DNA of 64,000 bases from Bauldia sp. GTDB taxonomy: Bacteria; Pseudomonadota; Alphaproteobacteria; Rhizobiales; Kaistiaceae. Both the position numbers and the translations under genes were made by a program. How positions within the stretch are numbered: the stretch's first letter is position 1; the number at the start of each line of letters is the position of its first letter. The stretch lies in NCBI GenBank assembly GCA_037200845.1, contig JBBCGQ010000001.1, forward strand, positions 3,088,585 to 3,152,584, given 5' to 3'. Below, one piece after another: positions 46,829 to 55,174 of the stretch. The notes under the pieces are model-generated. The model was not told where the DNA came from. It saw only the letters and a list, made by a program, of their open reading frames with translations, and ran no database searches.

Positions 46829-48266
46829 GCGAGCGATAGAGCCGCCGGAAAACTACGAGCCGCTCGGCATAACGCCGCCTGCAACTCCGGATCGGGCTCG
46901 ATCACCTCCTCCACGCCGGCTTGGTGCAAACCGCTTCCGGCGTTTCCCCGGAAACCGCCATCCGCGCCAGCCTCGCGGCACCGAACGCCGGCCCGTTGTC
47001 GCCGCCGGAAACCCTCAGCAACGGACGCCCCATCGCCGCGGAAATCAGCCGCATCCAGAACCGGCTGCGCGCCCCGCCACCGATCATCGGCAGCGGCGAA
47101 AGGGCTGCATTGCCAAAGGCTTGCTGCCCGTCGGCCAGCGACAGCGCCACGCCATCCAGCACGGCCTGGACCAGATCGAGCGGCGACGTCGCATTACTCC
47201 AGCCCGGCAAACGCGCCGCGCGCATCCGGATCGTTTGAGCGGCGTCCGCTCGCCGGCGAGATACGGCAGGAACATCACGCTCGCCGGCCCCGCGAACCGC
47301 GCCTCCGCTTGCGCCAGCAACGTCTCGACATCCGCGCCGACGACCCGCGCGATCCAGTCGAGAGCGCCGCGCCGTTGAGCAGCGCCGCCCTGCTCGAACC
47401 ATCGACCCCGGCAGCACATGCGCGAATGCGTGAATCAACGTCGCCGGCTTCGGCTCGTACCGATCGCGCGTCACGAAAATCTGCGCCGACGTTCCGAGCG
47501 AGAGAAACGAGTCTCCGTCGTCGATCGCGCCGATGCCGACCGCGCCGGCCGCAGAGTCTCCGCCGCCGGCGGCCACGACGACCGGATGGCGCAACCCCCA
47601 CGACGCCGCGATGCCCGGCCGCAGCAACCCGGATACCGCATTTCCTTCCAGCAGCCGCGGCATCTGCTCCCGTGCCACGCCGACCGCGGCAAGGATCGCA
47701 TCCGACCAGTCACGCCGCGCCTCATCGAGGATCAGCGTGCCGGCGGCGTCGCACGTGTCGGTCGCGATCTCACCCGTGAGGCGCAAGCGCACGAAATCCT
47801 TCGCCAGCACGACGCGGCGAATGCGCGCGAAATTCTCCGGCTCATGCGTTCGCAGCCACATAAGCTTCGGCGCGGTGAACCCCGGCATCGCGATGACGCC
47901 GGCAATTTCGGCCAAACCCGGCACCGCGTCGGTCAGCACCGCGCACTCGGCTACGGCACGGCCGTCATTCCAGACCATCGCCGGCCGGACCGGCAGGCCG
48001 CCGGCATCGAGTATGACCGCACCGTGCATCTGACCGGACAGGCCGATCGCGCGTGTATCCAGAAACGCGGCGGTGGCCTCGTTGTAGAGATGGCCGACCA
48101 CGCGCTCCGTCGCCCGCCACCAATCCTCCGGCTCCTGCTCCGACCAGCCCGGGCGCGGCTGGCGCGTCGCGATGGGCGCGCTCGCCTGCGCGACCACCGC
48201 CTGCGCCTCGTTGACGAGGACGGCCTTCACCGCCGATGTGCCGATATCGATGCCGAGGAAGTGCAT
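46812..48266 (-). pseudogene. xylB: Xylulokinase with at least five single-base indels
   Basis: The first 285 residues are intact FGGY kinase (GIDIGTSAVKAVLV, GLSGQMHGAV, AAGGGDSAAGAVG, FLSLGTSAQIF). An open frame of several hundred codons continues to 46902 but carries foreign sequence at about 47200-47405. Correct xylulokinase sequence (GRWFEQG, DWIARVVGADVETLLAQAE, VMFLPYLAGERTPL, NDPDARGAFAGL, SNATSPLDLVQ) is spread over three frames. Inferred extra bases lie at 47406-47409, 47234-47236 and 47199-47200; a missing base near 46913-46915; another extra near 46871. Reading through gives the normal tail IEPDPELQAA and YAERLVVFRRLYRSLKAAR, ending at 46812. Confidence 0.85.
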
Positions 48267-48306
48267 GCGGGTTGACGGTAACACCGCTTTGGCCGATCAG
48301 GACGCG

Positions 48307-49545
48307 ATGATTTCCGGCAGCGAGCGCGCATTTCTCCGTGCCCTTTTCGACCGCGCGGTCGCGGCGGCGCTGCCGGCGCGCGTCGTGCCGGCCCACCTGC
48401 CGCACCCGCCCAAGGGCCGCACCATCGTGCTTGGCGCCGGCAAGGCATCCGCCGCGATGGCGCGCGCCGTCGAGGACAACTGGCCGGCCGACGCTCCGCT
48501 TTCCGGCCTCGTCGTCACCCGCTACGGCCACGGCGTTCCGTGCCGCCGCATCGAGATCGTCGAGGCATCGCATCCCGTGCCGGACGCGGCCGGCGCCGAT
48601 GCCGCGCGCCGCATCCTCGAATTGGCGAGGGGCGCCGGACCCGACGATCTCGTGCTCTGCCTCATCTCCGGTGGCGGCTCGGCGCTGCTGGCGCTCCCGG
48701 CCGAGGGCCTGTCGCTTGCCGACAAGCAGGCGGTGAACCGCGCGCTGCTCAACTCCGGTGCGGCAATCGGCGAGATGAACACCGTCCGCAAGCATCTCTC
48801 CGCCATCAAGGGCGGCCGCCTCGCCGCCGCGGCGTTTCCGGCGCGCGTCGTGACGCTACTGATCTCCGACGTGCCCGGCGACGACCCGAGCATCGTCGCC
48901 TCGGGCCCGACCGTCGCCGACCCGACCACCTTCGCCGACGCCCGCGCCGTCATCGCGAAATACGCCATCGTTCCGCCGGCGTCGGTGACCGCGCGCCTCG
49001 CCGCGGCGAAGGACGAGACGCCCAAGCAACTGACCAACGCCACGACGATCATGATCGCCTCGCCGCAGGGAAGCTTAGACGCGGCCGCGGAATACGCGCA
49101 CTCGCAAGGCATCGCGCCGATCCTGCTCGGCGACGCCATCGAGGGCGAAGCCCGCGACGTCGGCCGCTCCATGGCGGCAACCGCGCTCGTCGCGGAACGG
49201 CCTGTCGTGCTGCTCTCCGGCGGCGAGACGACCGTGACCGTGGTCGGCAAGGGCCGCGGTGGGCGCAACGGCGAATTCCTCGCCGGCCTCGCACTCGGCC
49301 TCAACGGCGCCGCCAGCGTCTTCGCCCTTGCCGGCGACACCGACGGCATCGACGGCAGCGAGGACAACGCCGGCGCCTTCATCGCGCCGGATACGCTGGC
49401 TCGCGCCAAGGCCGCCGGCCTCGACTTCGCCGGCGCCCTGCAGCGGAACGACATGTATCCGGTGTTCGCGGCGCTGGGCGATCTCGTCGTCACCGGCCCG
49501 ACGCTGACCAATGTCAACGACTTCCGCGCGATCCTCGTGCTCTAG
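48307..49545 (+). CDS. ttuD: Glycerate 2-kinase, GckA/TtuD (MOFRL) type
   Basis: 412 residues. N-terminal glycerate kinase domain (PKGRTIVLGAGKASAAMARAVE, CLISGGGSALLALP, MNTVRKHLSAIKGG) and C-terminal MOFRL domain (LLSGGETTVTVVGKGRGGRNGEFLAG, ALAGDTDGIDG). It phosphorylates D-glycerate at O2 in the serine cycle and sugar-acid or tartrate breakdown. Start 48307 has cagga six bases upstream; an in-frame ATG at 48265 overlaps the divergent xylB start in a shared CATG. Its stop overlaps the next gene's stop in a shared CTAG (49542-49545). Confidence 0.92.
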   Translation: MISGSERAFLRALFDRAVAAALPARVVPAHLPHPPKGRTIVLGAGKASAAMARAVEDNWPADAPLSGLVVTRYGHGVPCRRIEIVEASHPVPDAAGADAARRILELARGAGPDDLVLCLISGGGSALLALPAEGLSLADKQAVNRALLNSGAAIGEMNTVRKHLSAIKGGRLAAAAFPARVVTLLISDVPGDDPSIVASGPTVADPTTFADARAVIAKYAIVPPASVTARLAAAKDETPKQLTNATTIMIASPQGSLDAAAEYAHSQGIAPILLGDAIEGEARDVGRSMAATALVAERPVVLLSGGETTVTVVGKGRGGRNGEFLAGLALGLNGAASVFALAGDTDGIDGSEDNAGAFIAPDTLARAKAAGLDFAGALQRNDMYPVFAALGDLVVTGPTLTNVNDFRAILVL

Positions 49546-50375
49546 GGCGCGATCCGCCCGATCACCGCGAACTGCACCAGCGCAAAGAAAAACGTGCCGG
49601 CCGCGAAGGCGCGTTCCAGTCCGTCCGTCCACGCGGAGTAATCGTCGCGCGTGATCACCGCGGCATCGAGCGCCATGTCTGCCCGCTGCAGCAGAAACTC
49701 CAGCCACGCCCGGTCGGTCGTGCCCTGGTCGGTGAGCAGCATCGGCTGCGCCACCACCTCCGCGAAGCCGGCCGTAGCGAACAGCCCGGGCAGCCGCCGC
49801 CCGATCCACGCGTCGAGGCTGCGGTCGGCGGAGTGATTCAAGATGCGGCGTGTGACGGTGCGCTCGCCGGGGTGCACCATCGCGGTCTCCCAGTCGACTT
49901 CGATCGCCATCACCCGGCCGCCGCGCCGCGTGACGCGCCGCATCTCGGCGATGACGTCCTGCGGCTTGTCGACGTGCAGCAGCACCCAGTGGCAGACGGC
50001 CGCATCGAACGCCGCACCGAAAGGCAGCGCGCGGCCGTCGGCAACGCGGATATCGACGAGATGCCCGATGCCGGCGTCGCGCGTCAGGATGCGCGCATGG
50101 TCGAGCAGGCCGACGGAAGGATCGACCGCGAACACGCGGCCTCCGGGCGCCACGCGCCGCGCCAGCTCCACGGTCATCACGCCGGTCCCGGCGCCGACGT
50201 CGATGACGATCTCCCCCGGCTTCAGCGCCAGCATGTCGAGCGCGCGGGCGCGCACGCGCATCTCGGCCGCCGAGCCGCCGAGCTGATCGAGCTTCGCCGC
50301 GGCCTCCGCGACGCGCTCCGCGCCCTCGACCCGCGACCAGTTGTCGGTGCGCTCGCCGCCCGCCTCGCCAACCAC
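49542..50375 (-). CDS. SAM-dependent methyltransferase
   Basis: 277-residue class I methyltransferase. Motif I VIDVGAGTGVMTVELARRV, acidic loop FAVDPS, motif II DIRVADGRALPFG, then AVCHWVLLHVDKPQDVIAEMRRVTRRGGRV. It resembles UbiE/MenG-type small-molecule methyltransferases, substrate unknown. GTG start strongly supported by gggagg six bases upstream. Divergent from the NAD epimerase gene with 111 bases between. Confidence 0.87.
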   Translation of the reverse strand: MVGEAGGERTDNWSRVEGAERVAEAAAKLDQLGGSAAEMRVRARALDMLALKPGEIVIDVGAGTGVMTVELARRVAPGGRVFAVDPSVGLLDHARILTRDAGIGHLVDIRVADGRALPFGAAFDAAVCHWVLLHVDKPQDVIAEMRRVTRRGGRVMAIEVDWETAMVHPGERTVTRRILNHSADRSLDAWIGRRLPGLFATAGFAEVVAQPMLLTDQGTTDRAWLEFLLQRADMALDAAVITRDDYSAWTDGLERAFAAGTFFFALVQFAVIGRIAP

Positions 50376-50486
50376 GCAGAGCCTCCCGCCGACCGCGCAT
50401 TTCCCGCAAATTTCGAGGTGCAGGTTTATGCCGCGACAGCCGATTTGATCGTATGGCAAACTATAGCAAATGGCAGGGAGACGGCG

Positions 50487-51377
50487 ATGATTGTTGTCAC
50501 AGGCGGCAGCGGCAAGCTCGGGCGCGTGTGCGTCCGCGACCTCATGGACCACGGCTACGAGGTCACCAACATCGACATGGTGCCGCCGCGCGACGCCGGC
50601 GTGCGCTTCTCGCGCGCCGACATCACCGACTTCGGCCAGGCGATGGCGGCGCTGTCGATGATCGACGAGCGCGTCGCCAAAGTCACCGGCGTCGTCCACC
50701 TCGCGGCGATCCCGGCGCCGGGCCTCGCGCCCAACCACACCACCTTCGGGGTCAACACGCTCTCGACCTACAACATCTTCGAGGCCGCCCGGCAGCTCGG
50801 GATCAGGAACGTCGTCTGGGCCTCGAGCGAGACGGTCTACGGCATCCCCTACCCCAAGGGTCCGGCCTACGCGCCGGTCGACGAGGAGATCCAGCATCCC
50901 GAGACGGCGTACTCGCTGTCGAAGGCGATCGGCGAGGAGATGGCGAAGCAGTTCTGCCGCTGGGACCCGCGCCTGAAGATCGTTGGCCTGCGCTTCTCCA
51001 ACGTCATGGAGCCGCACGACTACGAAAATTTCCCCGGCTTCAACAAGAGCGCGCGGCTGCGCCACTGGAACCTGTGGACCTACATCGACGCCCGCGACGG
51101 CGCGCAGGCGATCCGCCTCGCCCTGCAGGCGAAGCTCGCCGGCGCCCACGTCTTCGGCATCGCCAACGCGGACTCGGTGATGACGCGAGCGAACGAGTCG
51201 CTGCTCGACGAAGTCTTCCCAAACACGACGCGCAAACGGCCACTGAAGCCGAACGAGTCGCTGATCTCGATCGCGAAGGCTGAGAAGGTGCTGGGCTACA
51301 AGCCGCAGTTCGCCTGGCGGAAGCAGGTGGCGAAGGCGAAGTCAAAGCCGAAGGCAACCGCCAAGCCGAAGAGATAG
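50487..51377 (+). CDS. NAD-dependent epimerase/dehydratase
   Basis: 296-residue extended SDR. Cofactor motif TGGSGKLG, VVHLAAIPAPG, SSETVYG and YSLSK catalytic Tyr/Lys. It resembles nucleotide-sugar epimerases and uronate dehydrogenases. The C-terminal 20 residues are Lys-rich (KQVAKAKSKPKATAKPKR), unusual for the family and possibly a nucleic-acid-like or translation-extension tail. Shine-Dalgarno agggag six bases before the ATG. Confidence 0.87.
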   Translation: MIVVTGGSGKLGRVCVRDLMDHGYEVTNIDMVPPRDAGVRFSRADITDFGQAMAALSMIDERVAKVTGVVHLAAIPAPGLAPNHTTFGVNTLSTYNIFEAARQLGIRNVVWASSETVYGIPYPKGPAYAPVDEEIQHPETAYSLSKAIGEEMAKQFCRWDPRLKIVGLRFSNVMEPHDYENFPGFNKSARLRHWNLWTYIDARDGAQAIRLALQAKLAGAHVFGIANADSVMTRANESLLDEVFPNTTRKRPLKPNESLISIAKAEKVLGYKPQFAWRKQVAKAKSKPKATAKPKR

Positions 51378-51409
51378 AACCCACTCTCCGCTTTCCCCGA
51401 CAACGCGTT

Positions 51410-51533
51410 CCCCACCCGCCTCGCTTGCGCTCGGCACCCTCCCCGCAAGGGGGAGGGAGGATTCCGCTGCTGCAGCGAGTCTCCCGCCCCCTTGCGGGGA
51501 GGGGGAACCATCGCGAAGCGATGGCGGGTGGGG
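51410..51533. repeat. Inverted-repeat intergenic element (CCCCACCCGCC ends)
   Basis: Outer arms CCCCACCCGCC (51410-51420) and complement (51523-51533), with inner ccctccccgcaagggggaggg and cgcccccttgcggggaggggg hairpins. It lies in the convergent gap after the epimerase gene. Non-coding. Confidence 0.75.
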
Positions 51534-51555
51534 CCCAGCCTATCGGCTGGCGGCG

Positions 51556-52344
51556 CTAAGCCTCCGGCACGGCCTGCCCGGCGCCGCCTTCCCGCGCCGG
51601 GTCGCCGCCATACCGCTCCGTCTTGATCGCGGGAAACGGCACGTCCATGTCGAGCAGCAGGCGGCTCGCGACGTCTACGAACGCGTTGGCGCCGCAGACA
51701 TAGGCCCGCCGCGGCATGCCGCCGAGTTTCTCGAACACGTCCGCCACCAGCCTGTCGTCGATGCGGCCGGTGCGCACGCGCGGATCGTTCGGCGTCTCGC
51801 GCGTCACCGTCACGAAGATGCTGACGTTCGGATCCTGCTCCACCCGCGCGAAAATCTCCTCGCGGAAAATGATGTCGGTGTATCGCCGCACCGAATAGAG
51901 CAGCACCGTCTTCACCTCCGGCGCGACGTTCATCCGGTGGCGGAGAATCGACATCATCGGCACCACACCGGAACCGCCGCCGACCAGCAGCAGCGGGCCG
52001 CCGTCTTTCTTCTGCCAGGTGAAGTGTCCGCCGATCGGCCCGCGCAGTTCCACCGTGTCGCCGGTCTGCACGATGTCGTGGAAGAAAGGCGAAACCTCGC
52101 CGGTGTCGAGCTTCTCGATCACCAGCTCGACCTCCGGCGATTCCGGCGCCGAGCCGATCGAGTAGCTGCGCTGCGCCTGATAGCCGTCCGGCGCCGTCAG
52201 CCGCACGTCGACGTGCTGCCCGGCCAGGAAGCCCGGCCAGTTTTTCGGCGCCAGGAAATAGCTCTTCACCGTCGCCGTTTCATCGACGATCCGGCTGACG
52301 GTAGCTTCCTGCCAGATGAGCCGCTCGGGCTGGACTACATTCAC
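51556..52344 (-). CDS. Ferredoxin--NAD(P) reductase-like flavoprotein
   Basis: 262 residues. FAD-binding domain (about 10-105; RSYSIGS flavin motif) and NAD(P)-binding domain (about 110-245; LLVGGGSGVVPMMSILRHR, YVCGANAFVD). GTG start directly follows the stop of the sulfite-oxidase-like gene (TAA then GTG), so the pair is one operon. It probably supplies electrons to, or takes them from, the molybdenum protein via a carrier. Confidence 0.9.
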   Translation of the reverse strand: MNVVQPERLIWQEATVSRIVDETATVKSYFLAPKNWPGFLAGQHVDVRLTAPDGYQAQRSYSIGSAPESPEVELVIEKLDTGEVSPFFHDIVQTGDTVELRGPIGGHFTWQKKDGGPLLLVGGGSGVVPMMSILRHRMNVAPEVKTVLLYSVRRYTDIIFREEIFARVEQDPNVSIFVTVTRETPNDPRVRTGRIDDRLVADVFEKLGGMPRRAYVCGANAFVDVASRLLLDMDVPFPAIKTERYGGDPAREGGAGQAVPEA

Positions 52345-52953
52345 TTACGGATCACCGGTGAAGCGCTGCTCTTTCCACGGGTCGCCGTAGATGTGATAGC
52401 CGCGAAGCTCCCAGAACCCAGCCTCGTCGATGTCGGTGAATTGCAGTCCGTTCACCCACTTAGCCGACTTCCAGAAATAGAGATGCGGCACGAACAGCCG
52501 TGCCGGCCCGCCATGATCTGGCGCGATCGGCGCGCCTTCATACGAGGTCGCCACCATCGCCTGCTCGCCGGTCAGGTCCTTGTAGGGAACGTTGGTCGTG
52601 TAGCCGTCGAAGGAATGCGCCAGCGTGTATTGCGTCGGCGGCTCGAGGCCCGCGTCGTCGAGTATGTCCTCGATCGTCACGCCCGCCCAGTTGGTGTCGA
52701 ACTTGCTCCACTTGGTGACGCAGTGGATGTCCTTGTGCATCTTGATCTGCGGCAGCGCGTTGAACTCGGTCCAGTTCCACGTCTTGATCGGCTTCGGCCC
52801 GACCTTCAGCGTGAACTTCCAGTCCTCATGCGTGACACGCGGCGTCGGCCCGGCGGAGAGCACGGGGAAGCCCTCCTCCTTGTACTGCCCCGGCGGCAGA
52901 CGCACGGCATCCTCGGCCGAGGGCCGGCGCCCGAAAAATCCACGCGTCGCCAT
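52345..52953 (-). CDS. Sulfite-oxidase-like molybdopterin protein (YedY/MsrP-related)
   Basis: 202 residues, cytoplasmic (no Tat signal). The molybdenum-ligand Cys78 lies in DIHCVTKWSKFDTNWAGVT, with PTQYTLAHSFDGYTTNV and HGGPARLFVPHLYFWKSAKWV typical of the oxidoreductase molybdopterin-binding domain. It lacks the heme and dimerisation domains of true sulfite oxidase. Strong Shine-Dalgarno gaggagg eight bases before the ATG. Coupled to a flavin reductase, suggesting an NAD(P)H-driven reductase or oxidase pair. Confidence 0.9.
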   Translation of the reverse strand: MATRGFFGRRPSAEDAVRLPPGQYKEEGFPVLSAGPTPRVTHEDWKFTLKVGPKPIKTWNWTEFNALPQIKMHKDIHCVTKWSKFDTNWAGVTIEDILDDAGLEPPTQYTLAHSFDGYTTNVPYKDLTGEQAMVATSYEGAPIAPDHGGPARLFVPHLYFWKSAKWVNGLQFTDIDEAGFWELRGYHIYGDPWKEQRFTGDP

Positions 52954-53051
52954 GTGTCGCGCCTCCTCTAAGGACCGGCTGCTTCGTTGGTCATGACTGA
53001 ACCCGCCCCCTCGTGCCGTCAAGACATAGGGCGCGGCCGGCGGTGAGGCCA

Positions 53052-53939
53052 CTACTGGCGCGTGCGCAGCAGGAAAGTGCGCCGCGACCAGCCGTAGAGT
53101 TGCTCCTCGCGCACGAACGTGAACAGGCCCGAGGCGACAACCAGCGCGATGCCGACGAACGCGATCGGGTCGGGGAAATTGTGGAAGAACAGAGCGCCGT
53201 AGAGGATCGCCCACAGCATCTGGCTGTACTGCGCCGGCGCCACGCGGTTGCTCGGCGCGTAGCGCGTCGCGGTCAGCATCGCGATCTGTCCGATGCCGCC
53301 GAGGAAGCCGCCGAGCGTGAAGATCGCGACCTCATGCCACCCCGGAACACGGAAGTTGAAGATCATCAGCGCGCCGTCGGCGATCAGCGCCATGACGTAG
53401 AGCGAGGCGAGCATCGTGATCCGCTTCTCGCTCCGCCCGATCATGCGGAGCGTGATCAGCGACACCGCGCCGAGCGCCGCGCCGACGATGGCCGTCAGGT
53501 GCCCGAGATGCAGTTCGCGGAAGCCCGGCCGCACCACCAGCAGTACGCCGCCAAAGCCGACGATGACCGCCAGCCAGCGTCGCCAGCCGACCTCCTCGCC
53601 GAGGATCGGAATCGAAAAGATCGTCACGAACGCCGGCATGAGGAACAGCAGCGAATACGCCTCCGGCAATGGCAGCGTCGTGAACGAATAGACCGCGAAG
53701 AAACTGCCGACGATGCCCGACGCATTGCGGATGAGCACCAGCCGCGGATTGTTGATCCGCCACATGTCGGGCCACGCCTCGTCCTTCGGCTTGGCGAACG
53801 CGAAGGTGGAGAACGAGGCGAGCGTCAGGAAGAACAGAATCTCGAACACCGACAGCGTCCCGCCGAGCGCCTTGGTGGAGGCGTCGCTGGCCGAGAAAAG
53901 GCCATACGCAAGGAAGCCGGCGGCAACGCCTTTGAGCAT
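53052..53939 (-). CDS. EamA/DMT-family transporter
   Basis: 295 residues with ten predicted membrane helices in two EamA repeats (MLKGVAAGFLAYGLFSASDASTKAL in the first; LTAIVGAALGAVSLITLRMIGR in the second). It ends in a polar basic tail (REEQLYGWSRRTFLLRTRQ). Such proteins export metabolites or amino acids; substrate unknown. The ATG at 53939 is chosen because the hydrophobic core starts there. The longer frame to 54335 crosses the repeat element. Confidence 0.87.
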   Translation of the reverse strand: MLKGVAAGFLAYGLFSASDASTKALGGTLSVFEILFFLTLASFSTFAFAKPKDEAWPDMWRINNPRLVLIRNASGIVGSFFAVYSFTTLPLPEAYSLLFLMPAFVTIFSIPILGEEVGWRRWLAVIVGFGGVLLVVRPGFRELHLGHLTAIVGAALGAVSLITLRMIGRSEKRITMLASLYVMALIADGALMIFNFRVPGWHEVAIFTLGGFLGGIGQIAMLTATRYAPSNRVAPAQYSQMLWAILYGALFFHNFPDPIAFVGIALVVASGLFTFVREEQLYGWSRRTFLLRTRQ

Positions 53940-54056
53940 CGGAGGAAAGCGAACCGAGCAGGAGGGAAGCGGACGATAGCCCGGATCGCGCCGCCGTAGG
54001 TGACAGAACGGCAACGGTAGCCGACGCGGCGCGGTTTGAGCGGCCGGACTCCGCTT

Positions 54057-54210
54057 GAGCCCTCCCCCTGCGGGAGGGCCAAACCGCCGAAGGCGGTTTG
54101 GGGAGGGGTGTCGCTCCGGCGACGGGGAGGCCGCGCGTTCCGCTATCGCGGAGGCATACCCCTCCCCAAAATCGCTGCGCGTTTTGACCATCCCGCAAGG
54201 GGAGGGTTCG
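54057..54210. repeat. Composite inverted-repeat element related to 34014-34165
   Basis: First unit 54057-54117 (gagccctccccctgcggg to ggggtgtcgctcc) in the direct orientation and second unit about 54153-54210 inverted (acccctccccaaaatcgc ... cccgcaaggggagggttcg). The unit is about 85-90% identical by eye to the one at 34106-34165, but the pair here is arranged tail to tail instead of head to head. Non-coding. Confidence 0.8.
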
Positions 54211-54232
54211 CAAGCGTCGGCGACGCCAAGGC

Positions 54233-55174
54233 TTAAGGCAGCCGCCGCAACCGCTCCGTCAATAACGCGTAGAACCCATCGGCATCGCCGTCGCGGAGAT
54301 AGTGCACATTGCGCGGCCGGTCGGTGATCTGCCACCAGTCGGTCACCGTCATGCCGAGCGTCAGCAGACTGCTGGTCTCTATTGAAACGTTGACCGTTTT
54401 GCCGGCGAACAGATCGGGCTTGAGCAGATAGGCAATGACGGTCGGGTCATGCAGCGGCGCGCCGATCGATCCGTATTTCGTACGATCGAAGCGCTCGAAG
54501 AAGGACAGGAGGCCCGCAACGATCGGCCCGGTTCTGTTGCCGAGTTTCGCGAACGCATCGATGCGCTCGGGCGTCGTCAGCAGCCGGTGGGTCAGATCGA
54601 GCGGCGACATCACGATCGGGATTCCGCTTTTCATCACCACGTCGGCCGCTTCCGGATCGACGAAGATGTTGAACTCAGCGGCCGGCGTGATGTTGCCGAC
54701 CTCGAAGTAGGCGCCGCCCATCATCACGATTTCGCGGATGTGCCGGGCGATGTCCGGCGCCTTCACCAGCGCCATGCCGATGTCGGTGAGCGGGCCGAGG
54801 GCGCACAGCGTGACCGAGCCCGCTTCGGCCGCGCGCAACGTATCGATGATGAAATCGACCCCGTGCTTCGGCTGCAGCGCCACCGTCGGCTCGGGCAGCT
54901 CGGCGCCGTCGAGACCGGTCCGCCCATGCACATGCTCGGCCGTGCGCAGCGCCCGCATCATCGGCCGCATGCAGCCGGCGTAGACCGGCACCTCCGGCCG
55001 CCCCGCCAGCTCCACCATGCGTCGCGCGTTCCGCTCGCTGTGCGCCAGCGGCACGTTGCCCGCGACGGCGACGATGCCCAGCACCTCGAGTTCGTCCGGC
55101 GATGCCAGCGCCAGCAGGATCGCGACGGCGTCGTCCTGCCCGAGATCGCTGTCGATGATGATCCGGCGTCTCAC
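54233..55174 (-). CDS. Inosine/uridine-preferring nucleoside hydrolase
   Basis: 313 residues. N-terminal calcium-binding Asp cluster DSDLGQDDA (residues 8-16), conserved GGAYFEVGNITPAAEFNIFVDPEAADVV block and an acidic C-terminal PLHDPT motif (Asp ligand). It cleaves ribonucleosides to base plus ribose, which could feed the ribokinase in this window. The GTG start overlaps the upstream stop in GTGA, so translation is coupled to the aldo/keto reductase gene. In place of the usual Pro in DTDPGxDDA it has Leu. Confidence 0.92.
   Translation of the reverse strand: MRRRIIIDSDLGQDDAVAILLALASPDELEVLGIVAVAGNVPLAHSERNARRMVELAGRPEVPVYAGCMRPMMRALRTAEHVHGRTGLDGAELPEPTVALQPKHGVDFIIDTLRAAEAGSVTLCALGPLTDIGMALVKAPDIARHIREIVMMGGAYFEVGNITPAAEFNIFVDPEAADVVMKSGIPIVMSPLDLTHRLLTTPERIDAFAKLGNRTGPIVAGLLSFFERFDRTKYGSIGAPLHDPTVIAYLLKPDLFAGKTVNVSIETSSLLTLGMTVTDWWQITDRPRNVHYLRDGDADGFYALLTERLRRLP

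Noticed and set aside
46902..48284. Uninterrupted 460-codon xylB reading frame taken as a functional gene
   Set aside because: Its middle (about 47200-47405) is out of register with xylulokinase; the conserved blocks lie in the other frames.
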